Shown here: piece by piece, positions 52,986-60,976 of the stretch
How the letters are laid out: every line of letters starts with the position of its first letter
How positions within the stretch are numbered: the first letter of the stretch is position 1
The notes under the pieces: generated by a model
What the model saw: only the letters and a program-made list of their open reading frames with translations
The model's database searches: none
Told to the model about the DNA's origin: nothing
Program-made: the position numbers and the translations under genes
Source: Candidatus Cloacimonadota bacterium
GTDB lineage: Bacteria > Muiribacteriota > UBA6191
Assembly: GCA_023954715.1 (NCBI GenBank)
Contig: JAGSHD010000012.1
Coordinates: forward strand, 62,001-126,000
DNA length: 64,000 nt
Direction: 5' to 3'

Positions 52986-53227
52986 GAAGGTCTGTAGCTA
53001 TTCTGCTATAATTTTTCATTTTCTGTACAAAAACTGATTCCATCGAGGTTTTCGATGATCGTTGTATTTTGAATTTATAGCGTTTGATGTGTAGCGTACT
53101 ACTCGAAAAAAGATTTTGTATTAAAGACGATGATGAGATACACCGCATCAATATGTTAACAACTACAAAAACTTTGTATGATCCTAAACTTTTATCGAAG
53201 AGACTACCTGAACAATTACGAAGGTTT
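52986..53227 (-). repeat. 226-bp MITE-like element, copy E, carrying an extra ~95-bp segment
   Basis: The element proper (52994-53219) has the family ends GTAGCTATTCTGC and CTACCTGAACAATTAC in reverse orientation. GAAGGTCT (52986-52993) and GAAGGTTT (53220-53227) are the 7/8 matching target duplication. Compared with copy D, about 95 bases are inserted near 53041-53136 after AACTGATT, including the small hairpin CATCGA/TCGATG. It lies between pilT and thyX and ends 12 bases before the stop of thyX. Confidence 0.88.
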
Positions 53228-53239
53228 AAAGTTCTCTAA

Positions 53240-54787
53240 TTATATGGTACGACTATATTCATCAAGAGATAATTTCCATACAGGAACCCCACAAAATCGT
53301 GGACCTTCTGGACAAATTGGTTTTGCTTTAGCCATAGAGCGTACTTTACAAGGTGGTGCTAAAAACTGTCCAATGGTTGGATGTACTTTAAAGATCTCTT
53401 GAGCTTCATCCACTGAGGCAAAGAAAATTTCCTCTTGGGCATTGTAGCAAAGTCTCATTTCCATTTTATGTTTTAATGCAAGCAAGTCGCCACTTTCGTA
53501 GAAACGTAAGCAAAGAGAGTTTGGTAGTAAGTAACTACGGTTTTCAAAGCTCATGCCTAGGTCTTTTGCTTTTCTAAAAAATTCCCAGATGGTTTCCATG
53601 TGGTCTACATAAAGGGTTTTTAAGTCAGAATCTAATTCAAACAGCTTTGGAATAATAAAATCTGCTTGATCACTTACAACAGATTGTAAAACAGGTCTAG
53701 AGCCTGGAGTCATACGATGACGTTGGTCTTGAGAGTCCGCTGCATGAGATAGTTTTTTTTGAAAGGTGTAATGGACATGCATTAAGCTACGCATCAATTT
53801 ACTATGGACATTCACGTTCATTGTCTCAGAAAGTACTTTGTTTGAATTAGAGTTTAAAACATACTCTATTAACTCTTTATCTGTGTAGCTATCTTTACTT
53901 AAAGCAAAAACTTGGCGAATCGATCTAGCTAAGGTTTTTTCTCCATGAACTTTATAATCAACCAGTTTAGAGTAGCCTCCTTCTAAATCATCATCGAACT
54001 CTTTGTTAAATTGATCAGCATTAGATTGAGTAAAATGCTGCATAAACTCATATTCAGGAGTATCTTTTAAATCCATTGGGTCTTGCAAAACGTCAGCTAT
54101 AGTAGGATCTGCTTTTAAGACTTCATCCATCATCATTTGAATCACTATTTTTTGCTCGTGAGGTACATCAAAAGAATTACAAAGTCGGTTATATCTCATA
54201 AGTGTTAAAAATGAGATGGTATGGTGCAAGTAGGCTGTTGTACCTAGTGGTAAAACGTAACGAGCAATTTCTTGCGACTTTTTCTTAACATCAGTAGTAC
54301 ACTGCTTAGAACCTTTTCGTGACTTGAAACGCTTTAAGTATTCAGTCTCAACTAATGGCATTAACTTTTTACGCAAAGATTTATATGCTTTGATTTGGTA
54401 CTCATAACATTCATCAAAAAGTTGTAACTCTTGATCATTTAGGTTTTCTGGATAATAAAATTGATCTTTTTTAACTAAAACATAGCGTTGAGACACTTGT
54501 TCTGAATTATAAAAAGGGTGAGAGTGTAAAAAGCTCCAGATAAAGTTTCTTGAGACGTTTTCTAGTGAAAATTGTAAATGAGTATGTTGAAAAGTGGTAT
54601 GGTGTCCAGCCTGATAAATAGATTGCACTAAAGGCATAAAGCGATTTGACTCAGAGTCTTCTGATACATCTTTTGGCAGTACAATTCCTTTGGAAGAATA
54701 GCATGTTCTAGCACTAGAGGTGATATCTGAAAAGGGCTGAACAGTAATATTTAAAAGTCTTACCTTAGGTTTGGCTGTTTCACTCAT
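53240..54787 (-). CDS. thyX: Double-domain flavin-dependent thymidylate synthase
   Basis: A 515-residue protein, about twice the usual ThyX length, formed of two ThyX-like halves. The first half (about 8-245) has ARTCYSS, QAGHHTTFQHTHLQFSLENV and SEQVSQRYV (95-103), the dUMP/flavin-binding serine region, but no RHR. The second half (about 300-500) has LMRSLMHVHYTFQKKLSHA and the RHR motif as DQRHRMTPGSRP near 354. The active site is thus probably assembled from the two non-identical halves, as proposed for other long ThyX proteins. It methylates dUMP using methylene-tetrahydrofolate and FAD, giving dTMP without consuming tetrahydrofolate. A folA gene also occurs in this window. Confidence 0.9.
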   Translation of the reverse strand: MSETAKPKVRLLNITVQPFSDITSSARTCYSSKGIVLPKDVSEDSESNRFMPLVQSIYQAGHHTTFQHTHLQFSLENVSRNFIWSFLHSHPFYNSEQVSQRYVLVKKDQFYYPENLNDQELQLFDECYEYQIKAYKSLRKKLMPLVETEYLKRFKSRKGSKQCTTDVKKKSQEIARYVLPLGTTAYLHHTISFLTLMRYNRLCNSFDVPHEQKIVIQMMMDEVLKADPTIADVLQDPMDLKDTPEYEFMQHFTQSNADQFNKEFDDDLEGGYSKLVDYKVHGEKTLARSIRQVFALSKDSYTDKELIEYVLNSNSNKVLSETMNVNVHSKLMRSLMHVHYTFQKKLSHAADSQDQRHRMTPGSRPVLQSVVSDQADFIIPKLFELDSDLKTLYVDHMETIWEFFRKAKDLGMSFENRSYLLPNSLCLRFYESGDLLALKHKMEMRLCYNAQEEIFFASVDEAQEIFKVHPTIGQFLAPPCKVRSMAKAKPICPEGPRFCGVPVWKLSLDEYSRTI

Positions 54788-54952
54788 ATATTTTATCCCT
54801 CACCCTTTGTTTTGGGCTTAATTTTGAAGTTAGAGGAGTATACCTATTACTAGTGATTGGTTCAACTTTTTCCAAAATTTTGCAAAGCATATATCAATCA
54901 CTGGACTTTCTCAATTTAGGATAAAAAAGGTGAAAATATTTTGAAAATCCAC

Positions 54953-54981
54953 TTGATTTTTAATCGAAAAGCCTATATATT
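54953..54981 (+). promoter_or_regulatory. Probable sigma-70 promoter of tRNA-Gly
   Basis: TTGATT (54953-54958) and TATATT (54976-54981) are separated by 17 bases, 12 bases upstream of the tRNA start. Spacing and sequences fit a housekeeping -35/-10 pair. Confidence 0.6.
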
Positions 54982-54992
54982 TATCCCAGATC

Positions 54993-55064
54993 GCGAAAGT
55001 GGCGCAGTGGTAGCGCACCTCGTTGCCAACGAGGTGGTCGCGAGTTCGAATCTCGTCTTTCGCT
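54993..55064 (+). tRNA. tRNA-Gly (anticodon GCC)
   Basis: A 72-base cloverleaf. The acceptor stem is GCGAAAG with CTTTCGC. The D arm contains AGTGGTA, the anticodon stem-loop CCTCG-TTGCCAA-CGAGG carries GCC, and the T arm GCGAG-TTCGAAT-CTCGT has the TTCGA signature. The discriminator base is T, as expected for bacterial tRNA-Gly. CCA is not encoded. A terminator follows at 55073. Confidence 0.96.
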
Positions 55065-55072
55065 TTATATAT

Positions 55073-55110
55073 AATGGGACTTACAGCAATTTGCTTGTGA
55101 GTCCCATTTT
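55073..55110 (+). terminator. Terminator behind tRNA-Gly
   Basis: AATGGGACT and AGTCCCATT pair with a partly paired interior (AGCAA/TTGCT), followed by TTTT. It lies nine bases after the tRNA gene. Confidence 0.8.
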
Positions 55111-55483
55111 AGTTACTGGACCAGTAGCAAACCAACTTCTTTATTCATACCTTTTCTAGATCTAACTTTTTAGACTGTTTTTACTATCATGGGACACTTA
55201 TGGGACAGTAAAACTTTAGAGATCGGGTCCTTTGATTGTTATTTTTATAAAGAATACTTGAGGCTCGATTACACTATTCCATTTGTAGATATACAAATAG
55301 GGCATTTAGATTCCAAAGTATCGTCAAGTTAAATTTAATTGAAATAGATTAATAATTTAAAGATGAACTTATATAAAAGGTCTTCCTCCATCTAAAGAAC
55401 TCATAAATTGTGCTAGTATAAAAATATTGTGGTGTAAATTATACAGTTAAGCATGGTTGAGAATTCTTTGAATTGGAGAATAA
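55111..55483. other. Gap behind tRNA-Gly with a possible short ORF
   Basis: This 373-base gap contains a 47-codon frame on the plus strand at 55189-55332 (starts MGHLWDSKTLEIGSF, ends DIQIGHLDSKVSSS) whose codons look protein-like. No Shine-Dalgarno is evident and no partner found. A location just behind a tRNA gene is typical for integration-related debris; the GHLDSK ending is vaguely like a tyrosine recombinase C-terminus, but this is weak. Otherwise AT-rich sequence with promoter potential for the TerB-like gene. Confidence 0.35.
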
Positions 55484-55933
55484 ATGTCTATGGAGTTATC
55501 ACGTGAATTAAAAATCATGAGGGCCTTAGTGGTCGTTGCGTGGGCAGACGATCTGTTGGATCATAAAGAGTTGACCCTATTAAAAGACTATGGAAGACAA
55601 TTTGAACTAAGCCAAAACGAGATAAATATGGTTTATATATGGATTTTAAATCCAGAGCCTATTGATTGCTTATCTCAATTAGATATTCAAGAGGATGATA
55701 AATTATTTGTGTTTTCTCAAGTTTGGGTAATGGCCTATATAGATGGAAAGCTAGACCAAAAAGAGCAACTGATTATTTCTAAGCTTAAAAAAATATGGGA
55801 TATTAGTAATGAGATTGCAGATGAACTAAAAGAGACTACTATGAATATGCAGAATCAAATTCTTAACTTCAAAAAAGAAAAGAATTCAACTACAGAAATT
55901 TTAAAGGCTTTAGATTTAGTGAAGGAATCATAG
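55484..55933 (+). CDS. TerB-like domain protein
   Basis: A 149-residue soluble helical protein. LVVVAWADDLLDHKELTLLKDY and VFSQVWVMAYIDGKLDQKEQ are the two TerB/DjlA-N type repeats with paired acidic residues (ADDxxDxxE and IDGKxDxKE), which in the family coordinate metal ions or contact membranes. AATTGGAGAA precedes the start. The EcsC-like gene starts one base after its stop. TerB-type and EcsC-type proteins are recurrent neighbours, so a membrane-stress or trafficking role is plausible. Confidence 0.8.
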   Translation: MSMELSRELKIMRALVVVAWADDLLDHKELTLLKDYGRQFELSQNEINMVYIWILNPEPIDCLSQLDIQEDDKLFVFSQVWVMAYIDGKLDQKEQLIISKLKKIWDISNEIADELKETTMNMQNQILNFKKEKNSTTEILKALDLVKES

Positions 55934-56632
55934 GTGTACCCTCAAGACCATAATAATGAAGAATTAGGAAGAATAGAAAAAGCGCTTTTAGAGGTGGCTA
56001 ACAATGTTGGTATATCTGAGACAAAAACTTTTAATAAATATAGTAATGTCTGTGGATTAGAAGCTCAATCGATTGAAGAAGTATGGCTTCAAGATTTAGA
56101 GTGCGCCAGGAAGATATCTGAAGATTGGAAAAAATGGGCCAAAATTCAAGCAGGGTCTAGTGGAGTTGGCTTTGGAATGACAGGCTTGGTTGGCCTTATT
56201 CCTGATATTACAGTTTTAATGGCCATAAATCTTAGAATGATTCAAGCAATTGCATTAACTTATGGTTTTAGTTTTACCTCAGAACAAGAAAAGATAGAGC
56301 TATGGTTCGTCATAGGATCTTGTTTAGGAGTTAGTCAGTATAGAGATATTGTAGGGAAAAGTGCCTCTAAATCATGGGATAAATACATACAGGGAACTCC
56401 ATGTAATGATAGACCTCTTAGTCTTGTCTTAAGAAAGATAGCAAAAGCACTTAGTATTAAACTTACTAAAAAGAGTGTTGTTAAAACTGTACCTTTATTA
56501 GCTAGTCCCGTAGGTGGTGCTATGAATTATTCTATGACGGAGAGCGTTGGGGTTAAGGCAATTGATTATTTTGAAGAAAAGAAAAAGTATTGTATCCACA
56601 AAAAGTTTAATCCTTTTCAAAGTAGTATTTAG
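55934..56632 (+). CDS. EcsC family protein
   Basis: A 232-residue protein starting at GTG directly behind the TerB-like stop (TAG GTG). The hydrophobic centre SSGVGFGMTGLVGLIPDITVLMAINLRMIQAIALTYGF is written as the typical EcsC pattern: a glycine-rich membrane-associating hairpin followed by a helix with conserved Arg, and ending VPLLASPVGGAMNYSMTESVG. EcsC relatives are linked to ABC transporters in Bacillus and to phage-related defence or membrane functions elsewhere; no activity is established. Translational coupling with the TerB-like protein suggests a shared complex. Confidence 0.8.
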   Translation: MYPQDHNNEELGRIEKALLEVANNVGISETKTFNKYSNVCGLEAQSIEEVWLQDLECARKISEDWKKWAKIQAGSSGVGFGMTGLVGLIPDITVLMAINLRMIQAIALTYGFSFTSEQEKIELWFVIGSCLGVSQYRDIVGKSASKSWDKYIQGTPCNDRPLSLVLRKIAKALSIKLTKKSVVKTVPLLASPVGGAMNYSMTESVGVKAIDYFEEKKKYCIHKKFNPFQSSI

Positions 56633-56859
56633 ATTGATAAGCTATTATAAATGTATTTTGATTGTATCAATGAAGATTTAGAGTATTGCACAAGACATAA
56701 TCCTTGCCGTAAGATGCAAGCGATAGAGATTCAGTTTTAACTTAGAGGGTACTTTGAAATTGGTTATCTATTCATTTATATTATTATGGGGTAGGCTTAT
56801 TAAAAGATTATATATAATCTATTGAGTGGTACAATAAAGTATCTAAGTAAGGAAATACT

Positions 56860-57113
56860 GATGCATAACATTCTTTATCTGTAATATATATGACTGGCGC
56901 AGGAGCCAAAAAAGATTACAAAAAGGCTGTTTCTTAGTTGATGAAGTCAGTTAATCATGGATCAATGAGAGCTTAATGTAATCTAGCTTATATGTATGCA
57001 TCAGGAACTGCTAAGGATTTGAAAAAGCCAAACTTATACTAGAAAAAGCTCATAAAAGTGGCTCATCCCGCGCAGCAAAGATATGGAAAAAGTATAAACT
57101 TTGGAATTATTAA
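56860..57113 (+). pseudogene. Decayed Sel1-repeat gene
   Basis: Pieces of a Sel1-repeat protein are readable with stops between them: TGAGAKKDYKKAVS then TAG, KSVNHGSMRA then TAA, LAYMYASGTAKDLKK, and after a one-base frameshift KAKLILEKAHKSGSSRAAK to a final WNY and TAA at 57111-57113. The last piece aligns with the C-terminus of the intact gene that follows (KAKVWIARAHKSGSTRAKKAW). So a tandem paralogue has decayed by at least two nonsense mutations and one frameshift. The N-terminal part is gone. Confidence 0.8.
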
Positions 57114-57196
57114 TTTTTAAAGTTTAATGATGGTGAGTTTGCTTTTATATAAGAAGCAGATATCTTACATTTAAAGTATAGTTATTTAAGGAAGAA

Positions 57197-58000
57197 ATGA
57201 AAAAAGTTTTATTTATAATCGTGTGTTTATTTGCAATCAGTTCTACAGATGCTAAACAAAGTAAGCAATTTACAAAGACAAAAAAGTTAGCTCTAAAGGG
57301 CTCTGTTAACTCTCAATACAATTTAGGTACCTTTTACTATACAGGTAAAGGTGTAAAGAAAAACTACAAAGAAGCTCTCTACTGGTATAAAAAAGCCGCC
57401 AAACAGGGTCTAGCTAATGCTCAATATAATCTAGGTATAATGTATAAGGCCGGCAAAGGCGTAACTAAGAATCTTAAAACAGCTTTTTATTGGTATAAAA
57501 AAGCAGCAAAGCAAGATTACGTAGGAGCTCAGTATAATATAGGGGTGATGTATCGAGATGGCATAGGTACTACAAAAGACCTAAAAAAAGCGATTTACTG
57601 GTTTACTAAAGCTGCTAAAAAAAATGAGCCGGACGCACAATTCAACTTAGCAATAATGCATAAAAAGGGGCAAGGAACTCCCGTAAATTACAAACAAGCA
57701 TTTTACTGGTATCAAAAATCAGCAGATCAAGGCTACTCCTTCTCTCAATATGATTTGGGAGCATTATACTATGGTGGAAAAGGAGTAGCTAAAGATGACA
57801 AAAAAGCTATGTATTGGTTTCAAAAGTCAGCAGCTCAAGGGTATGCACTTGCTGAATGTACTATTGGCTTGATGTATGCAAAAGGGGATGGAGTTAAAAA
57901 AGACCTTAAAAAAGCAAAAGTTTGGATAGCGAGAGCACATAAGAGTGGATCTACACGAGCTAAAAAAGCTTGGGACCTTTTTAACTTATCTAAGTATTGA
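57197..58000 (+). CDS. Exported Sel1-repeat protein
   Basis: A 267-residue protein with a signal peptide (about 1-19, KKVLFIIVCLFAISSTDA) and six consecutive Sel1 repeats of 36 residues, each like AQYNLGIMYKAGKGVTKNLK followed by TAFYWYKKAAKQ. The final half-repeat ends GSTRAKKAWDLFNLSKY. Sel1 proteins are TPR-like periplasmic scaffolds that bind peptides or other proteins. AGGAAG precedes the ATG. The decayed copy at 56860-57113 is its tandem relative. The next gene is convergent. Confidence 0.92.
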   Translation: MKKVLFIIVCLFAISSTDAKQSKQFTKTKKLALKGSVNSQYNLGTFYYTGKGVKKNYKEALYWYKKAAKQGLANAQYNLGIMYKAGKGVTKNLKTAFYWYKKAAKQDYVGAQYNIGVMYRDGIGTTKDLKKAIYWFTKAAKKNEPDAQFNLAIMHKKGQGTPVNYKQAFYWYQKSADQGYSFSQYDLGALYYGGKGVAKDDKKAMYWFQKSAAQGYALAECTIGLMYAKGDGVKKDLKKAKVWIARAHKSGSTRAKKAWDLFNLSKY

Positions 58001-58026
58001 TTAGCACCAGTGAAGCTTGTTTAAAG

Positions 58027-60699
58027 CTATTGATTTTCGTTAAAAATTAAACAGTAGTTTAGTTGATCGTTGAAGCAAAACTGGTTTCGATTTGGGTTTT
58101 TTAAGACTTCTAAGCCATGATTATTTAACATTTTACTTAAGCGCAGCATGGTTACTCTAAGTTTGTCTTTCGTTTTTTGTGATACTGGCTCTTCCCAAAC
58201 GGTATTAATGATTTCTTCGGATGAAAAGATAGCTTTTGGCGATTGAATAAATAGTATTAAAAGAGGGAGTAGAATTCGTTTTGAAAAGATGTCTATTTGC
58301 TTTTGGTTAATGAATAACTCTTTTGTTTCACTACAAAAAAATACTTGAAAGCTAAGTCTATCAGAGCATATGGTTCGAAGTTCGATTAGGTTTACAGAAT
58401 AGGTGTCTTGATGGCTTTGATTTACTAATAAGTATTTGTTAATTTCTAATATTTTTGACTCAAACCAATTTCTGGCCTCCTCAGAAGACTTTTGATCATC
58501 TTGATCGAGTGAGTTAAATTGAGTTAAGTATTTCTGCCAGTAATATTTATAGCTTTTTTGGTCTTTTTTAACTTGATAGGCTTTTGCATAGTAAAAATAC
58601 AAGTAGGTTTTGCTAGCATCGTTGGAAAGAAGTTGCAATTTTTGACTTTTTTCTAGTTTTTCCAAAGCAGTTTCAATACGGTTCAAAAGAATCAATAAGC
58701 CAATATTTTGTACATTCATTAACCATAGTAGTTTTGTTTTTTGTACTGTATTAGCAAGCTGAATTGCCTTTTCTATAGACTCCAGAGCTTCTTGAAAGCA
58801 GTTGACTCTCGAGTAAGTTATACTTAGATGACTGAGTATCTGAGCTTCTAAACCTGAAAAATGACAGTTTTGAGCTAAGTTTAAGGCTAGCTGATATATG
58901 TGTAGTGCTTTGTGATAATGTGTTTGAATGCAGTAAATAGACGCTAGAAGTAAATGAGCACGCACTATAATCTCGTTAAATTGTTTCGATGATTTAGAGT
59001 CAATTAGTTTAGTCAGAATTGTTTCAGATTGTAGGTAATTGCTCTCTCTTATTAATACACTAGCTTGAACAAGAATACATGAGATATAAGTTTTGGAATT
59101 AGGGTGTTTTTGTAGTAGCTTGAATAATCTATCTAAAGTCTCTCGCACTAATATATGCTCCTGAAAATTAAAATGATGTAGGAGCTTGTGTAAAGTACTT
59201 ATCACAAGAAAAGTATCTTTTTTCTTTGTACACAGTTCAAAAGCAAACTTGTGGCAGTCTTTGGCTGATTTTGTATCTGCTATAGAAAAGTAATATTTGG
59301 AAACTAAAAAGTTGGCATGTATTTGGTTTTGTAGAGTGAGCTTATTTATGTTGAGGTTTTTAAAAGCGGCTATGATTTGTTCAGCATTCTCATCGAATTG
59401 TAAATCTCGAAACTCATAATATGCTATAAGGTCATTATTTGAGAGTTGTTTTATGAAGGATTTTGCTTGTTGACGATGACCTAAGTAGAGATAGCTATCG
59501 ATTAGGTAGGATAAAACGACCTCTTGCGTACAGTTTTTAAAACTCCAAACCTTATGAAGTAAGTTTTGAAAGGCGGTAAGTTCAGGTCCCATTACATAGA
59601 TTTGATTTGCTAAGTACTCTAGGGTAGAAAGTACAAGGTCGTAGTTTTCAACCAAAAGAGCATGATGTGATGCACAAATCAAAGTCTCAAGATCTAAAGA
59701 TTGATCAAGAAGTAATTTAGATAGGGATAAGTGAATTTCATTTAACTGCTCATTTGAAGGCCGCATATCTAAATATCTATTGATAAAGGGAGATATTTGA
59801 ATTAGTCCGTCTTTATTTTGCTCTAAGATAAGGCTAGAAAACAAAGACTGCATTTCAAATTGAAAGTTCTTACCAATAGTTAGATGCACTAAACTTCGAC
59901 TCAATGGATGTTGATATAACTGAAACAATAAAAGTATTTTTTTTTGTTTAACACTTAAATTTTCGATTAGACTTTGGTAGATGATCTCTTTCATTTTTTT
60001 AGAAAAATCAGAGCTTTTTAAGTAGAGTTCGTCTAAAGAAAAGATTTGTTGGTTGACATAAGAAATAAAAGTTTTAAGTGCAAGTGGATTGCCATAGCAT
60101 ATTTCAGATATCTCTTTTAAACTAGATTTATCAATATTGGGTAATGTATGCATTTTACATAACTGAGAAATTAATTTTTCAGACGAATCAATCCCCAACT
60201 TTTTGGGTTGTATCTCACAAACATCGGTTAGCTCAATTGAGGGCAAGCTCAACTGATGTGTGCTCGTAGTTACAATTTTAGCAGTAGAAAGTAGCTTACT
60301 TGCCCTTCTAAAAAAAGAGCTAAGTTGATTATTTTGCTCTAAAGGAAGATTGTCTAAAACAACAATAACTTTGTGTTTTTCAAGTGTCGTTAAAACTTGT
60401 AGAAGTAAATTTGGACTTTTTAAATTGCTAAAACTTTCATTATATAATTCGTTAAGCTTGTTGCAGAGAGATAATATGATATCCGAGTCTTCATTTTCTA
60501 TTTCAAACCAAAGAATATTGTTTTGGTTCTGGAGCTGACGAATAAAAGCCTTTGCGAGAGAACTTTTACCAGATCCAGGTAAGCCAGTGATACTAATGAT
60601 ATTGTGAATAGTAATATTATAATTTAATCGTTGAATCACAGATTCTTGCTCTAAAAAGATGCTCGGCTGAACCGGTATAAAGTTGTAATAAATCTGCAT
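58027..60699 (-). CDS. STAND ATPase transcription regulator with C-terminal winged helix
   Basis: An 890-residue protein. An NB-ARC/STAND ATPase occupies about 10-330 (Walker A ITGLPGSGKSSLAKAF near 38, Walker B VIVVLDNLP near 115, GNPLALKTFISYV as GxP/arm motif). About 330-760 is a chain of TPR-like hairpins (LLASIYCIQTHYHKALHIYQ; ILSHLSITYSRVNCFQEALE). The last 115 residues (LSFQVFFCSETKELFINQKQ, SSEEIINTVWEEPVSQKTKD, RVTMLRLSKML) form an OmpR/SARP-type winged helix. In AfsR/MalT-like regulators the DNA-binding part is usually at the N- (SARP) or C-terminus (LuxR); a PhoB-like wing at the C-terminus is less common. It should switch on ligand and ATP binding. Targets unknown; the Sel1 gene is convergent. 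Confidence 0.85.
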   Translation of the reverse strand: MQIYYNFIPVQPSIFLEQESVIQRLNYNITIHNIISITGLPGSGKSSLAKAFIRQLQNQNNILWFEIENEDSDIILSLCNKLNELYNESFSNLKSPNLLLQVLTTLEKHKVIVVLDNLPLEQNNQLSSFFRRASKLLSTAKIVTTSTHQLSLPSIELTDVCEIQPKKLGIDSSEKLISQLCKMHTLPNIDKSSLKEISEICYGNPLALKTFISYVNQQIFSLDELYLKSSDFSKKMKEIIYQSLIENLSVKQKKILLLFQLYQHPLSRSLVHLTIGKNFQFEMQSLFSSLILEQNKDGLIQISPFINRYLDMRPSNEQLNEIHLSLSKLLLDQSLDLETLICASHHALLVENYDLVLSTLEYLANQIYVMGPELTAFQNLLHKVWSFKNCTQEVVLSYLIDSYLYLGHRQQAKSFIKQLSNNDLIAYYEFRDLQFDENAEQIIAAFKNLNINKLTLQNQIHANFLVSKYYFSIADTKSAKDCHKFAFELCTKKKDTFLVISTLHKLLHHFNFQEHILVRETLDRLFKLLQKHPNSKTYISCILVQASVLIRESNYLQSETILTKLIDSKSSKQFNEIIVRAHLLLASIYCIQTHYHKALHIYQLALNLAQNCHFSGLEAQILSHLSITYSRVNCFQEALESIEKAIQLANTVQKTKLLWLMNVQNIGLLILLNRIETALEKLEKSQKLQLLSNDASKTYLYFYYAKAYQVKKDQKSYKYYWQKYLTQFNSLDQDDQKSSEEARNWFESKILEINKYLLVNQSHQDTYSVNLIELRTICSDRLSFQVFFCSETKELFINQKQIDIFSKRILLPLLILFIQSPKAIFSSEEIINTVWEEPVSQKTKDKLRVTMLRLSKMLNNHGLEVLKNPNRNQFCFNDQLNYCLIFNENQ

Positions 60700-60940
60700 G
60701 GTTTGAAGTTATCTCTTAGTTCAAAATATTAGTAAAATAGCTGATGTTGATTCAAGTAGTCTAGAAATTTTCTACCTTATACAGTTTGTTAGGTGTATTT
60801 AATAATACTAAAATATGAGTAAGCTTGTATATTTTTTTATTTTAGAGCAAATTATTTTAAGTACAAAGCGAACAAAGGCGTACAAAATAAACTTTGTTCT
60901 AATTTTGATGTATATTAATGATCTATTTTTTAATGAAAAG

Positions 60941-60975
60941 AAAAGGTGTGACCTCTTGGTTGCGCCTTTTTTTTT
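60941..60975. terminator. Bidirectional terminator bordering the intron
   Basis: The stem AAAAGGTGTGACC/GGTTGCGCCTTTT (13 pairs with three wobbles, loop TCTT) is followed by a T-run to 60975 on the plus strand. On the minus strand it is also followed by TTTTC. It probably was the terminator of the minus-strand PNPOx-like gene before the intron inserted. Confidence 0.8.
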
Positions 60976-60976
60976 A

